Shown one piece after another: positions 37,279 through 47,630 of a stretch of DNA of 64,000 nucleotides. Made by a program: the position numbers and the translations under genes. Positions within the stretch are counted from its first letter, which is position 1; every line of letters begins with the position of its first letter. The notes beneath the pieces were generated by a model. The model was given only the letters and a program-made list of their open reading frames with translations. It did not search any database and was not told the origin of the DNA. Source of the stretch: Corbicula japonica. Its lineage: Eukaryota > Mollusca > Bivalvia > Venerida > Cyrenidae. The stretch is taken from positions 12,797,484 through 12,861,483 of the forward strand of contig JAZAYU010000005.1 in NCBI GenBank assembly GCA_038501625.1, written 5' to 3'.

Positions 37279-37370
37279 CTGAAGCGAGTGATTTTGTGTG
37301 TGCACGACATCCAAAAAGTCACGTAGTACACCCACCCCGTATCTCGGTCAGTTATCAGTTTAAGTAAACA
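37279..37370 (-). other. Candidate 5' leader exon of the Ly6 gene
   Basis: A good donor CAG|GTAGGT at 37279/37278 lies about 120 bp downstream of a TATA-like run. Its 5' end is placed only by the expected TATA-to-start distance. It contains a short upstream ATG that would not join the signal exon in frame, so it is treated as leader. Confidence 0.3.
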
Positions 37371-37397
37371 TATTGAGCAGATGACAGTGTTTTTCTT

Positions 37398-37410
37398 CTT
37401 ATATATATAT
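37398..37410 (-). promoter_or_regulatory. TATA-like element upstream of candidate Ly6 gene
   Basis: Minus strand ATATATATATAAG, the only such run near the candidate leader exon, at a suitable distance from it. The sequence is also a plain AT repeat, so the call is weak. Confidence 0.3.
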
Positions 37411-37556
37411 CGGGGGTTGCATGCAAGACTGTTTAACAACATTGCAATAAGAAAGAGGTTACTACAGTCTTGCATGAAATACTCGATGAAGTTTATGAAT
37501 TTTGAAGTTTAAAATTTAAGGTCTATTCAAATAAAAAGGAGATATACCTGTTTTTG

Positions 37557-38283
37557 CATTAAGGCATTGCCCCGTTCATATTTGCTTTGTCATAGACAAA
37601 AAAGAAAAATATCAAAATCTCTCGAACGGCAAAATGAAGTTCAATAAAACTTTGCACAAACCAATGTTATTACCAATGTTAAACTAGTTTTAAGTTTAAT
37701 TTACATATGCTAAGAAAATTAAGAACAGTAAAGAAAAAAAGTTAGACCTGAAAAATTCCTTAAAGTTTATTTGAAATTTATCACAAAAACGAAGCAACAC
37801 TAAAAATCAGTTAATATGGTTACACGAGTACCGTGTTACTAACAACAATATCTAAGGTCCTTTGGTATAACAAATGTATATAATACGAGTTATTTGTAAA
37901 AGTATTTTTGACCTTCAATTTCCTGGTCGCGAAAATGGATGACCAAAAAATAAAAATGATGTTTTCTCTCTTCATTTTTGAAAGTTCTTTTCAGGAACCT
38001 TAGAAAATATTGTCAGTATCATTTCACTCATGTTGGCATTTGATTTTTTGTTTGTTGTTGCTTCGTTTTTGTGATAAATTGCAAATAGAATTTAGGGATT
38101 TTTTTAGGTCTGACAACTTTTCTTTACTTTTTGAACTTATCTTAACATATGTAAAATCATCATACACTTATATCATTGATTTGTTTAAAGTTTGATGGAA
38201 CTGCATTGTTCCGTTTGAGAGATTTTGATATTCTTCTTTTTTGGCTATAACAAAGCAATGACGAACGGAGTAATGCTTTAAGG
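37557..38283. mobile_element. Foldback element copy 2, complete
   Basis: The left arm (AAGGCATTGCCCCGTTCATA onward) and right arm (ending GACGAACGGAGTAATGCTTT) are inverted repeats of about 300 bp with matching internal words (CACAAAAACGAAGCAACA, GTTAGACCTGAAAAA, ATATCAAAATCTCTCGAACG). They flank a roughly 100 bp centre with TTCCTGGTCGCGAAAATGG. It resembles a foldback or MITE-type DNA element and has no ORF of note. Confidence 0.85.
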
Positions 38284-38994
38284 AAACTATTTTATCACCC
38301 GGAAAGTAATCACATGAGGCTATTGACGTTGTTCGTATTAACTACGGTCGTTTGTTTTCAACATGGAGGACCCGCAGATAAACTGCATAAGTACAAAAGT
38401 TTCTTTTTCATCAAATTGAATTAGGTCCATTAACTAGAAGCAGCATAATGCTGCAATCTGCTTAGACACCGGATTTATAGATTCAGTACAGATTTAAACA
38501 AGACGTAACAAAATACTTAGAAATGTATGAACATGTATTTATATAAATTCGTTTTTGCGACATTTAAAAGAAGTCTGCTGTTGCATTCATGTCCTGAGTT
38601 TAATAAATGATGAGAATAAAATATGAAATAAAAAAGCACTTTAAAAGTCACAAACCACGGAAAACAGGAAGTTTTTGCTATTATGTGTGGTTACATGTAT
38701 CGCAATGTAAACTGGTCGTCAATAGAAAGTTACCACTTTTACTATAGCTTTAACATTGATGAAACTGAAACCACTCGGTATGGCATAATAGCACTAGTAC
38801 ATTCTTGCAATTTAGGGTATCATTCTATCTTATCAGGTTTGTGTCTGCTGCCAAAAAAGTAAAAGTTCAATGTATGATGGTAGCAAAATTGCATAACAGC
38901 CAACTAGAAAACGTGTTAAAAATTATCTTTTTCGTCGAGTCAATCAAAATTTGTTTTACTAAGAAATTGTAAGATTTTAATGATTTCTTCATAA

Positions 38995-39335
38995 AAAAGA
39001 AGTGAAGAATGCATATCAGGAATGGCCACATCCTGCAGACACAGCCTACCCACATAGCGAAAAAAGAAGAGAGGAAAAGAGAGCATAGTTTTACAAGATT
39101 AAGTTTCAAAATTGACGCCAAAAACAGTGAGAACCAGAAGGCTTACCGCCTTGGAACGGTCAGTGGCAAAACCAATTTCCACTGGGGGTTTAAACCAGGT
39201 TCTAGGGTGCACCAACCTCACACTTGCCCCAACAGGTTCTCATATAAGCAAACAAGTACAAGTTATCTTGGTGAAATAAATCCAACCCACCATCAGATCA
39301 ACAATGTTGCATGCAAAAGCACACAAATATATGTT
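38995..39335 (+). repeat. Family R2 tail segment
   Basis: Closely matches 63340-63675, including ATGCATATCAGGAAT, TACCGCCTTGGAACGGTCAG, GGGGGTTTAAACCAGGTTCT and ACTTGCCCCAACAGGTTCTC. The 112-codon ORF through it is not conserved with the other copies. Confidence 0.85.
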
Positions 39336-39870
39336 CTTAAAACATGAGAAGCTAATAGCATTGCAAAGCCAAATGGACGGGTAAACAATGATCTTACCGG
39401 GACAAGAGCACTTGAAATCAATTCGATGACAGGGATAAAAGAAACAAATCGAGCTTCTTTGTTCATTTAAAAAAGATTTCCCCATAAACCATCATAAACT
39501 CTTAAACCCCTGTCACCGTAAAGACACCATTGTTTAGTTCATCACTGTTTGAGAATGTTTTAGCAGAGAGCAGTCTGGAAATTTGCAGAAATATTTTAAA
39601 TGGTGGCAAGCACCAGAAATGTGTTGCTGATCTTGATCCTAGAAATTGTTCCAAATTCCGTCATAAGTAAACTTTAAATTCACGTAAAGCAATTCATATT
39701 TCGTCAATCAATTACAGCTGGTAATAATTTCTTAAGTGGTAACTTTCTATTGACGGGGAGTATAAATTACTTCCCACGCCGCCTAGTCTCGGGGTTTTTC
39801 AAGAATTGTCTAATTGATATAGCAAAATTAACACTAAATTGTATCATGCATTAAGATGTTAAATAAATGG

Positions 39871-40580
39871 CGTAAGGGCTTGCCACACTCCTCCCAAGTT
39901 TGTTCATGGTTAAAAAGAAAAATATCAAAATCTCAATAACGGCAAAATGCCGTTAAATGAAACTTTGCACAAATTAGTGTTACTAATGTATCTTTATTTT
40001 GCATTTGGTAAGACATGTTAGAACAGTAAATAAAAATAGCGAGGTCTAATAATTCTCTAAACTTTTATTTACATAAATTCTCAGAAACTAAACAATACAA
40101 ATCATCATTTTAAATGCCCGCATGAGTAATATGATACTGACAACTCTGTCTTGTGTCCTCGTGACTTACATATGTAAACTTAATGAGATATTAGTAAAAG
40201 TGTGTTTGACCTTCAATTTCCTGGTCGCGTAAACGGATGACAATTATTGATTTCTCTTGTAGTAGTTGAAAGATCTTTACAAAGTACACAATATTTTCTT
40301 GTCAGTATCATTATACTTACGTGGGAATTTGAAATTATGTTTTGTATTGCTTAGTTTTTGTGACTTTATGTAAATAGAATTTGAGTAATTTTTAGGTCTT
40401 ACTTTTTTTCTTTACTTTTCTAATGTGTCTTACTGTATGCAAAATAAAGATACATTAGTATTATTCATTTGTGCATTGTTTCATTGAATTTTGAAATTTT
40501 TGCATTTTGCCGTTATTGAGATTTTGATAATTTTCTTTTTATCTTTGAACATGCTGGGGAGGAGTATGGTAATGCCTTAA
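39871..40580. mobile_element. Foldback element copy 3, diverged
   Basis: TAAGGGCTTGCCACACTCCT at the left faces GAGTATGGTAATGCCTTA at the right. The internal words AATATCAAAATCTCAATAAC, TTCAATTTCCTGGTCGCG and GAGGTCTAA are shared with copies 1 and 2. Both arms are complete, but the outer 60 bp differ from copy 2, suggesting a subfamily. Confidence 0.8.
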
Positions 40581-42121
40581 AAGTACCAAGACAGAAGTTT
40601 GCTCACGACATCTATAACTTCAAGGTTAAGATCACTGTAAGTTACAAATGACAGACATTTTAGAACTATGATTCTGGTCATGCCTGGGGATATTTTAAAT
40701 GACTTTGCACAAATATGCCCCTAAATCAAGATCATGTATCACATTACAAATCCAAGTTTCTGTGTAACTTCGACTGTAAATAACCCAGAACGTTTTGAGT
40801 TTCGACTAAACTTTTGTCAAGTATATTATTACATTTCAACATAAAATGGTACAAAATTGAACCATTTTAAGACTATGTGTCAACTATTACATTAAATCAT
40901 AATAAGTCTATAATATTATCGTGCGCAATATAATATTTCAATTTAGATTGATCTTTATTTTATTGAGTTCACTGAGGTAAGAAGAAGTGGGTTTTTTCCT
41001 TTAAGAATGAAGCCGTTGTGTTTCATCATTTTCATAATAGCCTTAGATTCGAAGCAAAAGTCAAATTGAGTACTTTATTTGTGAAGCTTAACTCAGACGA
41101 AAATGATGTATATTAAAATTATTATTTAAAATTATCATTATAGATGACAACAGAAAACATTATCCGGTTATATTCAATCTCGGATATGAGTGCATTAGTT
41201 GACATTAGTTTGCGATTTTAGTACAATATGTACGCTTGTTTCGATTTAGATTTATTATTATCAAATTGTCATACCTTCATCCTCGCACATACTACTTACT
41301 TAAGTTTGAGTAAAGGCTCAACAATAGAATATTGTAAGATGACATGGTTCTGTGTCATAGGATAAGATATTTTTGCAAATAAAGTATATTAAGAGTGGGT
41401 GTTAGTTGTTTTTACTTGGTAAAGCCCTTTAACACATGTATATAAAAGCTCTTTAAAAACGCCTATATTCACATAATATAAATCCAATATATCGCTTATA
41501 ATAATCCTTTACCCTGTTTTATTTGTTATACTAACAATAACTGACCAATCACTTTTTGTCCGAGTCATTTAAAGTATAGGTTTTGTGCAACGGTTCATTG
41601 CACTTTTAGACATATTTTGTTTATGGCCGATTTACATGGGAGAACGGGTATACCTATCGCTCATCATCATCAACAGCTGATCAGAATCGAATATAATTAA
41701 CTAGGCCTACAACGCTGGATAAAGTTTCTGAACGGATCAAGACTATGTCTTCTTAGTGTTGGATGTGACTTGTGATTTTTTTTCTTTCTTTAAATTAGTG
41801 AATTTGGATAAGTGTATTTTAAGTGTTATAAAATAGGATTTAGGATATTTGGGTGAGTGTATTTTATTGTTTAACTTAATATTTTTGTTGTTGTTGATTA
41901 GTTTAATGCTACCCTGTAGCTTATTATTTTTGTACAAGATTATTTTTATTATTATTAAGTGTGTGTAGGTCGTTCTCGTATTTTTTTCAGCAGTAAAAAT
42001 TTTGATTTTTGCGCATTTTTGAACACTTATGGACAATCAATTAATCCATTAAACTTGCACAGTTTGTCCCGTTCACGCCAGTTAATTGTGATAACTATTG
42101 CCTATAACACCCATATCTTAA
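40581..42121. other. Interval upstream of the Gypsy-like element
   Basis: No gene seen. A TATAAAATAGG word at about 41829 and the T/G-rich stretch 41760-41960 could belong to a degraded 5' LTR or promoter, but no matching 3' copy exists in the window, so no LTR is called. Confidence 0.35.
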
Positions 42122-42204
42122 ATGCCCGGCTAGCTCAATTGGTTAAGGCGTTCGTTTGTGATCAAAGAGGAAGGTTTAGGAGTTGGTTCGAGACCAGTTG
42201 GCGA
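42122..42204 (+). repeat. tRNA-like module 1 in retroelement leader
   Basis: GCCCGGCTAGCTCAATTGG looks like the 5' end and D arm of a tRNA, and GTTGGTTCGAGACCAGTTGG looks like a T arm. The anticodon stem does not form cleanly and the acceptor strands pair poorly. The ORF through it is the kind of false ORF tRNA-like DNA often gives. Confidence 0.5.
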
Positions 42205-42491
42205 GATTTTTTTTTGAAAGTTTTTTTTTCTCTTCTCTCTACACCTTGTTTGAAAAAGGTTTTATAATAAAGAGAAAAGGCAAGAGAAAGCAGAATAAAT
42301 CTTAAACTTCGGAGTTAAAAAAAAACAAAACATACATTGAAAATTAGAAAAAAAAAACGTATGCTAAGCGCTGTTATCGTGTGCGAAAATAAAACGAGGT
42401 CGACCTTCGCTTTCGATGATTTTTTTTATAGGTGAAATGTATAACAACGTTTCACCAGAAAGTGTATGAGTTTGCACGAATAGTTTCACAA

Positions 42492-42735
42492 GTTGACTCT
42501 ATAGCCGAGTGGTTAGAGTCACGAGCTCAGAATCAGGAGAGTGTGGGTTCAAAACCTATGACAGACACTTTATTCAACATTGTTTCTTTGGAAATATTGT
42601 TGAAAGTTCGCGAAGTTGACTCTATAGCCGAGTGGTTAGAGTCACGAGTTCAGAATCAGGAGATTGTGGGTTCGAGACCTATGACGCACAGCTGATTCAA
42701 TATTGATTCTTTGAAAATATTGCTGAATAATAATA
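42492..42735 (+). repeat. Two tandem 123 bp units with tRNA-like modules 2 and 3
   Basis: Units start at 42492 and 42615. Each has GACTCTATAGCCGAGTGG (D-arm-like), GAATCAGGAGA and TGTGGGTTC-RA-ACCTATGA (T-arm-like), then an AT-rich part with CAATATTG / CAACATTG and a repeated AATATTG. The first T arm reads GGGTTCAAAACCT and the second GGGTTCGAGACCT. They resemble serine/leucine-type tRNA 5' halves but lack pairable acceptor ends. Confidence 0.8.
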
Positions 42736-42927
42736 TGGTTGATTTGGGTTTGTTTTTTTCTCAAAAAAATGAACTTATGTGTTTGGAGAACGATAATAGT
42801 GTAGTTTATGTTGAATAAAGTATTGTGGATGAATTGTCAATAGTGTTCTTATGCGAAAGAAATCACATAATTGAAACAACAAGAAATAATATATATTTCT
42901 GAATGTTTAGAAAGGAAGAAAAATTTT

Positions 42928-43138
42928 AGAGAACGCAAATTGTGAAATATATGAATATTATTAATGTGTGAATGAACTGAGAATTGTGAAATATATGCAT
43001 ATAATTATTAATTGAATGAAATGTGAATTGATAAAATATATGCATATTATAAGTGTGTGAATGTACTGTGAATTGATAAAATATATGCTTATTATAAGTG
43101 TGTGAATGTACTGTGAATTGATTAAATATATGCAGTAA
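42928..43138 (+). repeat. 48 bp tandem repeat just upstream of gag ATG
   Basis: About four and a half units with the core GTGAATTGATAAAATATATG, each followed by CATATTATAAGTGTGTGAATG. The last unit ends three bases before the gag ATG. The first units are more diverged (GTGAAATATATG) than the last two. Confidence 0.85.
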
Positions 43139-43140
43139 TA

Positions 43141-45180
43141 ATGGCGCATTACATGAGTGGAAGAGAATTGAGAAGAATGCGGCGAAGTGCAGATAAGGAA
43201 GAACAGGAAAGAGTTCACGAACTTAGGACACTGTCAAACACAGTTGCGAATTTGAGAAAGGAAAGGAAAGAGAAAAAAAGTGAAAACTTTAGTGTCGAAA
43301 AGAGAAAAGAATTTGAAGAAAATGAAGAAGAAAGAGTGGGTGAAGACTATAGCGAAGGAAGAAAAAGAAGTGAGATTAGTGAAATAACACAACCAAGCAA
43401 AAGGGATAGTGTTAAGGAAATAATAGAAAAAGAGCAGAAGAAGCTCTTAGATAAGTTCAACTATACCCAAGAAATGGAGATATTAGAAAGGAGGTTAAAT
43501 TCATTGCGAAGTGCTTTGGATGAATATGAGGAACCTTTAGAAGTAGAAACAGTTCAAGATATTGAAGACAAAGATTTAACGAGTGTGAAAAAAGTAGTAA
43601 GTGTTTCGAAAAATCAATCTGAAGAAAAGAATTATGACGAAATGGAAGAGTTATACGAGAACGGGATTAGAAATATAGAAAGAAATGAAGGAAATAAAGT
43701 GAACATGAAGAGAGAAATTGAAACAGAATGTGGTAGTACTGAAAGGAGATATGAGATTAGACCGAGAACATCTTCTGTACAACATTATGAAAAGAAATCG
43801 AACGTGTTGAGTATGAAAGAAAAATGTGGAGAACATAAGACGGGTTTAATAGGAAAGGACAAGGAAATTGATTATGGTGAAGTTTACTATTCAGATAAGA
43901 AAGAAATGAATGAAAGCGAAAGGAAAAGGGAAAGTGAAGTATTCGATACGGGCATGGCACTACGTAACAAAACGTATGGAAATGAGAAGGGACAAGATAG
44001 TGTATTAATGACGTCATCATATGAAGAAGAAATTCAAAGAGAGGGAATAAGAAGAGCTCCTCCATATTCTTTTATTAATAAAAGGGAGGAGAAAGACGCT
44101 GAAAGTAAGCTTTACGACAAAGAAAAAGTTAAACATGAACTCGACGAGGATGAGGACTACATCAACAAAGAGTTAGAGAAAGAAGAAGTAATGATAGAAA
44201 AACTTCATGCGCAGTACAAAGAATTAGAAAGTAAACGTGTACTGTGGGAACAAGACGAATACAGAATGCAGAGAAGAATAAGAGAACTTGAGGTTAAAGA
44301 AAGTGAATTGGAAAAGAAACGGAAGATTCGTGAACGTCTTCAGAAAGAGATTGAAATTAGAGAAGAAGTAGAGAAATTGAAAATGTCGAGAATGGCAGAA
44401 ATGAAAAGGAAAGAAGCAGAACTGCTGGAAACACTAAATTACCTAGATTGGAATCGTGGAGATCTGGAGAGAGAGGAATTACCGAGCAAAGACCGATTAA
44501 TAGAAGGCGAACAAGAAACAAAGAATGATTACATAAGAGAAAATTATAGAGAAAAAGAAAAACAGATAGACAAAGAGTTTGGAAGAGAACGTTATAGTTT
44601 TGGTAAACCAACAATACCTACATTTGATGGATCTGAATTTAAGGTATGGAAAATTGAGGTAGAATGCATAATAAAATCACAAATGTATCCAGAATATTTA
44701 GTGGCACAAGCTATAAGAAACTCACTAAAGGGACAGACAAGAAAAGTTTTGCTCACCGTAAATCCAATGGCAAAATCGACAGAGCTACTTAAGAAACTAG
44801 AAGATATTTACGGCAACACACAGACGGAGGATACGATTATGCAGGATTTCTTTAATGCAGTACAACACGAATCTGAGACAACATCGGATTGGGGCCTGCG
44901 CTTAGAAAGCATTATGCAAATGGCGATCGAAACTGGGGAAATACCAGAAACTAAGAAGAATAGTTTTATGAAGCACAGGTTTTGGAAAGGATTGAATAAT
45001 GAAACACTCAGAAATAATACAAGGGTAACATTTGAGTCATCAGCTACATTCGAGGATCTGCGCAAGAAGGCAAGGCAGGAAGAGGAAAAGTTGAAGCGGG
45101 TAGGAAGAGGATATATTCCAAGATTGTGCGAAAAGGAAGCAAATTCTGAAGAAATAGAAAAAGAAGGAGAAGAAGTTTGA
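43141..45180 (+). CDS. gag: Gag-like protein with long charged coiled-coil N terminus
   Basis: 679 codons, start ATG 43141. Residues about 1-480 are extremely rich in E, K and R with heptad-like leucines (for example QKEIEIREEVEKLKMSR), predicting a long coiled coil. At about 485 the sequence changes to a retrotransposon capsid-type domain (KPTIPTFDGSEFKVWKIEVE, later FMKHRFWKGLNNETLR and a terminal EDLRKKARQEEEKL). The protein would form the particle shell. The ORF ends early by a frameshift; the remaining gag sequence continues in the next frame. The N-terminal extension is unusually long for a Ty3/Gypsy Gag. No zinc knuckle (CCHC) is seen here or in the following fragment. Confidence 0.75.
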   Translation: MAHYMSGRELRRMRRSADKEEQERVHELRTLSNTVANLRKERKEKKSENFSVEKRKEFEENEEERVGEDYSEGRKRSEISEITQPSKRDSVKEIIEKEQKKLLDKFNYTQEMEILERRLNSLRSALDEYEEPLEVETVQDIEDKDLTSVKKVVSVSKNQSEEKNYDEMEELYENGIRNIERNEGNKVNMKREIETECGSTERRYEIRPRTSSVQHYEKKSNVLSMKEKCGEHKTGLIGKDKEIDYGEVYYSDKKEMNESERKRESEVFDTGMALRNKTYGNEKGQDSVLMTSSYEEEIQREGIRRAPPYSFINKREEKDAESKLYDKEKVKHELDEDEDYINKELEKEEVMIEKLHAQYKELESKRVLWEQDEYRMQRRIRELEVKESELEKKRKIRERLQKEIEIREEVEKLKMSRMAEMKRKEAELLETLNYLDWNRGDLEREELPSKDRLIEGEQETKNDYIRENYREKEKQIDKEFGRERYSFGKPTIPTFDGSEFKVWKIEVECIIKSQMYPEYLVAQAIRNSLKGQTRKVLLTVNPMAKSTELLKKLEDIYGNTQTEDTIMQDFFNAVQHESETTSDWGLRLESIMQMAIETGEIPETKKNSFMKHRFWKGLNNETLRNNTRVTFESSATFEDLRKKARQEEEKLKRVGRGYIPRLCEKEANSEEIEKEGEEV

Positions 45181-45523
45181 TACTTCTGAGGAACAGCTTA
45201 ATCTGCTTAAGAATATTGTAAAGAAAATGGAGGATATGCAAAGACAGATAACTGAAATAAAAAGAGTAAAATGCGAAGCAGACGGAGAAAAAGATAATAT
45301 TCAAAAGCAAAATAGAGATGATGGCAACTGGAATAGGGGATACAGGAACAGATCCTACAGAGATAACTTCGATAAAAGCTCTCACAAATACTCTCCAGAA
45401 ATGAAGAGAGATGACAGGAAAGATACTGAAACTGGTCAAAAGGAGATGAAGAAAGAAGAAGGGAAAGGAAAAACTGAGAGTACAAATATGTCAACCAACA
45501 AAAACAGTACTTTAAACAAGTAG
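45155..45523 (+). pseudogene. Gag C-terminal remainder, frame-shifted
   Basis: The frame one base ahead of gag is open from just after a TAG at 45152-45154 and gives a coiled-coil-like piece (LNLLKNIVKKMEDMQRQITE). A basic, glutamine- and asparagine-rich tail (RGYRNRSYRDNFDK) follows, typical of an RNA-binding Gag C terminus, and it stops at 45521-45523. No CCHC knuckle. The transition to the protease frame lies near its end. Confidence 0.6.
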
Positions 45524-45866
45524 ATGCTCTTATCGATGGGCTGGATAAGAGCAGTGGTTGTGTAAATAAGAGCCCATATCAAGATATTATGAAGAGGATG
45601 ATAGGATGTGCTAATAAAACGGAAATATTCTTCGAAGGAATGCAGACAAAAGCTCTAATAGATAGCGGGTCAATGGTTAGTTCTGTGTCAGAGAATTTCT
45701 TAAACAGTCTCCCATAGAAACCAACATTGCACAGCATGACTGATTTTGAGCTTGAACTGAAGAGTGCTAATGGAACAGACATACCTTTTCTAGGTTATGT
45801 AGAGTCAACCATCAGCGCACGATTTCTCACAGGAAGACCTATTTCCACCGTTTTTCCTGAGTACCT
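45496..45866 (+). pseudogene. Pol protease region, broken
   Basis: In frame 1 the segment QVDALIDGLDK leads to EGMQTKALIDSGSMVSSVS, which contains the D-S-G active site of a retroviral-type aspartic protease (codons at 45661-45669). An in-frame TAG at 45715-45717 and a frame change at about 45866 separate it from the reverse transcriptase ORF. Both breaks inactivate this copy. Confidence 0.7.
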
Positions 45867-47630
45867 TTGACGGATTATCACTCTTCCACACCGGTTCTTA
45901 TTGGGACAAATGTCATACGGGAAATGAAAGAACAATTACCTCAAGGCATTGCCTATCCCGACGAGTGGAGAACTGCATTTATTTCCTTATCTCAGGCAAA
46001 TGTAGGAACAGTGATTTCAACAAAACCTATTTCACTAAAACCACATGAGATTCGTACCATTACGGGATTTGTGAGGAAAGTCAGAAATGCTGAGGCAGCT
46101 GTTACAGAAGAAATAGAAGGAGAACAAAGGTTTAATGCGCTTATATGTCCTCGAGTTGTTAAAATGACTAACCCTGGTAAAACTGCTAGAGTTCCTGTAC
46201 GCATCTGTAATATCTCTGCGAAAGTTGTGAAAATACCTGCAAAATCTGGCTTGTGTAATTTGCAAGAAGTCCATGTCTTGAGAGAAGCACCATTGTTTCA
46301 AAACAAAGAGTTAAGACATGAATATAGTAAGTCCGGATCATCAAATGTAAACAGCGTTCATCCAGATGACTTACCTGTATTGTCGGCGGATTGTAGCAAC
46401 TTACCCTTTCCATCCAGCAACTGCAGTCAACAAACGGTATCTGAAAAAGAAAGTGAAGAAGTTAATATTAATAAAAAGATCAATGAAGAATTTGGAGTAG
46501 TTATCGAAGATACAAACCTAACGGAGAAAGACAAACTGAAAGTGTATCAACTCTTTAAGAAATGGCATCAAATATTTCCAGATGGACCGAATGATTTAGG
46601 ACATACAGCAGCAGTCAAACATAAGATTGTTCTTACAAATGAAACGCCGTTTAAAGAACCGTATCGGAGAGTACCACCTGCAGTTTTTAATGAGGTAAAA
46701 GAACATCTTCAGGAAATGCTAGAGATGGGAGCAATTAGAGAGTCAATTAGCCCATGGTCGTCAAATGTAGTGATAGTCAGAAAAAAGGACGGTACTATAC
46801 GATTCTGTATCGATTTTAGAAAACTGAATCAACGAACCAAAAAAGATGCGTATGCCATTCCCAGAATTGACGACACTTTACACCTTTTAGCTGGATCTCG
46901 ATACTTCTCCAAACTTGATCTTAAGTCGGGCTACTGGCAAGTCGAAGTAGAGGAAGCAGACAAGGAGAAAACAGCTTTTCAAGTGTGGGGATTAGGTTTC
47001 TATGAGTGCAATCGTATGCCCTTCGGATTGGTTAATGCGCCGGCGACTTTTCAACGGTTGATGGAGCGCTGTATGGGAGACCTTAAATTGAAAGATTGCC
47101 TGATATATTTGGACGATATTATCATTTTCAGTAAAAATATTCAAGAACATATAGACAGATTAGATTCAGTTTTTGAGCGTCTAGCATCATTCAATTTGAA
47201 AATTAAACCTTCAAAATGTGAATTCTTCAAAATATCAGTAACATATTTAGGCCATTTGGTATCATCAGAAGGTATACATACGGATCCCCAGAAAACAGAT
47301 GTCATTAAGACCTGGCCGAAACCAACTTTAGTGAAGGAGGTGAGAAAGTTTTTGGGATTTATTGGATACTACAGGAGATTCATTAAGGGATTTGCGGAAA
47401 TCGCCCGACCCTTAAATGATCTACTTGTTGGTCATCCTACTAAATCTGATAAATCCACAACTAAGAATAAGCAGAAGAAATTGCACAGAAAGGAACCATT
47501 TAAGTGGGAAAAAGAACAAGAGAAAGCATTTGAAGAACTGAAGAACAGACTTGTTGAACCACCAATTCTGGGATATGCTGACTACAGCCTGCCATTCAAA
47601 CTTCATACTGATGCCTCTTCAGTTGGGTTG
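45867..47630 (+). pseudogene. pol: Pol reverse transcriptase and start of RNase H
   Basis: It opens with PVLIGTNVI, the segment following Gypsy proteases, then a linker. The reverse transcriptase follows: FCIDFRKLNQ, FSKLDLKSGYWQVEV (about 46905-46950), MPFGLVNAPATFQRLMERC and the catalytic YLDD (about 47107-47118, LIYLDDIIIFSKN). Next comes the thumb and connection motif FLGFIGYYRRFIKGFAEIAR, and the first RNase H motif LHTDAS (about 47601-47618). A one-base shift near 47630 then throws the frame into a short unrelated tail ending at 47807. All catalytic residues of the polymerase part are present. Confidence 0.8.

Larger units (their letters stand above)
34320..37370 (-). other. Candidate Ly6/uPAR three-finger protein gene
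   Basis: A five-exon model on the minus strand: 5' leader 37279-37370, signal peptide 36814-36903, first finger 35908-36018, middle 35005-35095, last exon 34320-34420. A TATA-like run precedes it. Known Ly6 proteins are small secreted or GPI-anchored cysteine-rich proteins that bind receptors or membranes; the role here is unknown. Exon phases agree from the signal exon to the middle exon (phase 1 each), but the middle exon (91 nt) joins the last exon one base out of phase. The model is therefore missing a boundary or an exon, or the gene is broken. A foldback element sits in the intron between 35908 and 35095. The last exon does not end in an obvious hydrophobic GPI-anchor signal, so a secreted form is more likely. 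Confidence 0.5.

Noticed and set aside
39009..39347. 112-codon ORF
   Set aside because: It lies within an R2 tail copy; other copies do not keep the frame.
41700..42121. Possible 5' LTR with TATAAAATAGG
   Set aside because: No second copy is found downstream of the integrase and no primer-binding site follows it, so an LTR cannot be supported.
42432..42695. 87-codon ORF with two SIAEWLESR repeats
   Set aside because: It is the translation of two tRNA-like tandem units, a well-known kind of false protein.
43651..46413. Several 60-131 codon minus-strand ORFs opposite gag and pol
   Set aside because: They are complementary-strand shadows of the A/G-rich gag and pol frames.
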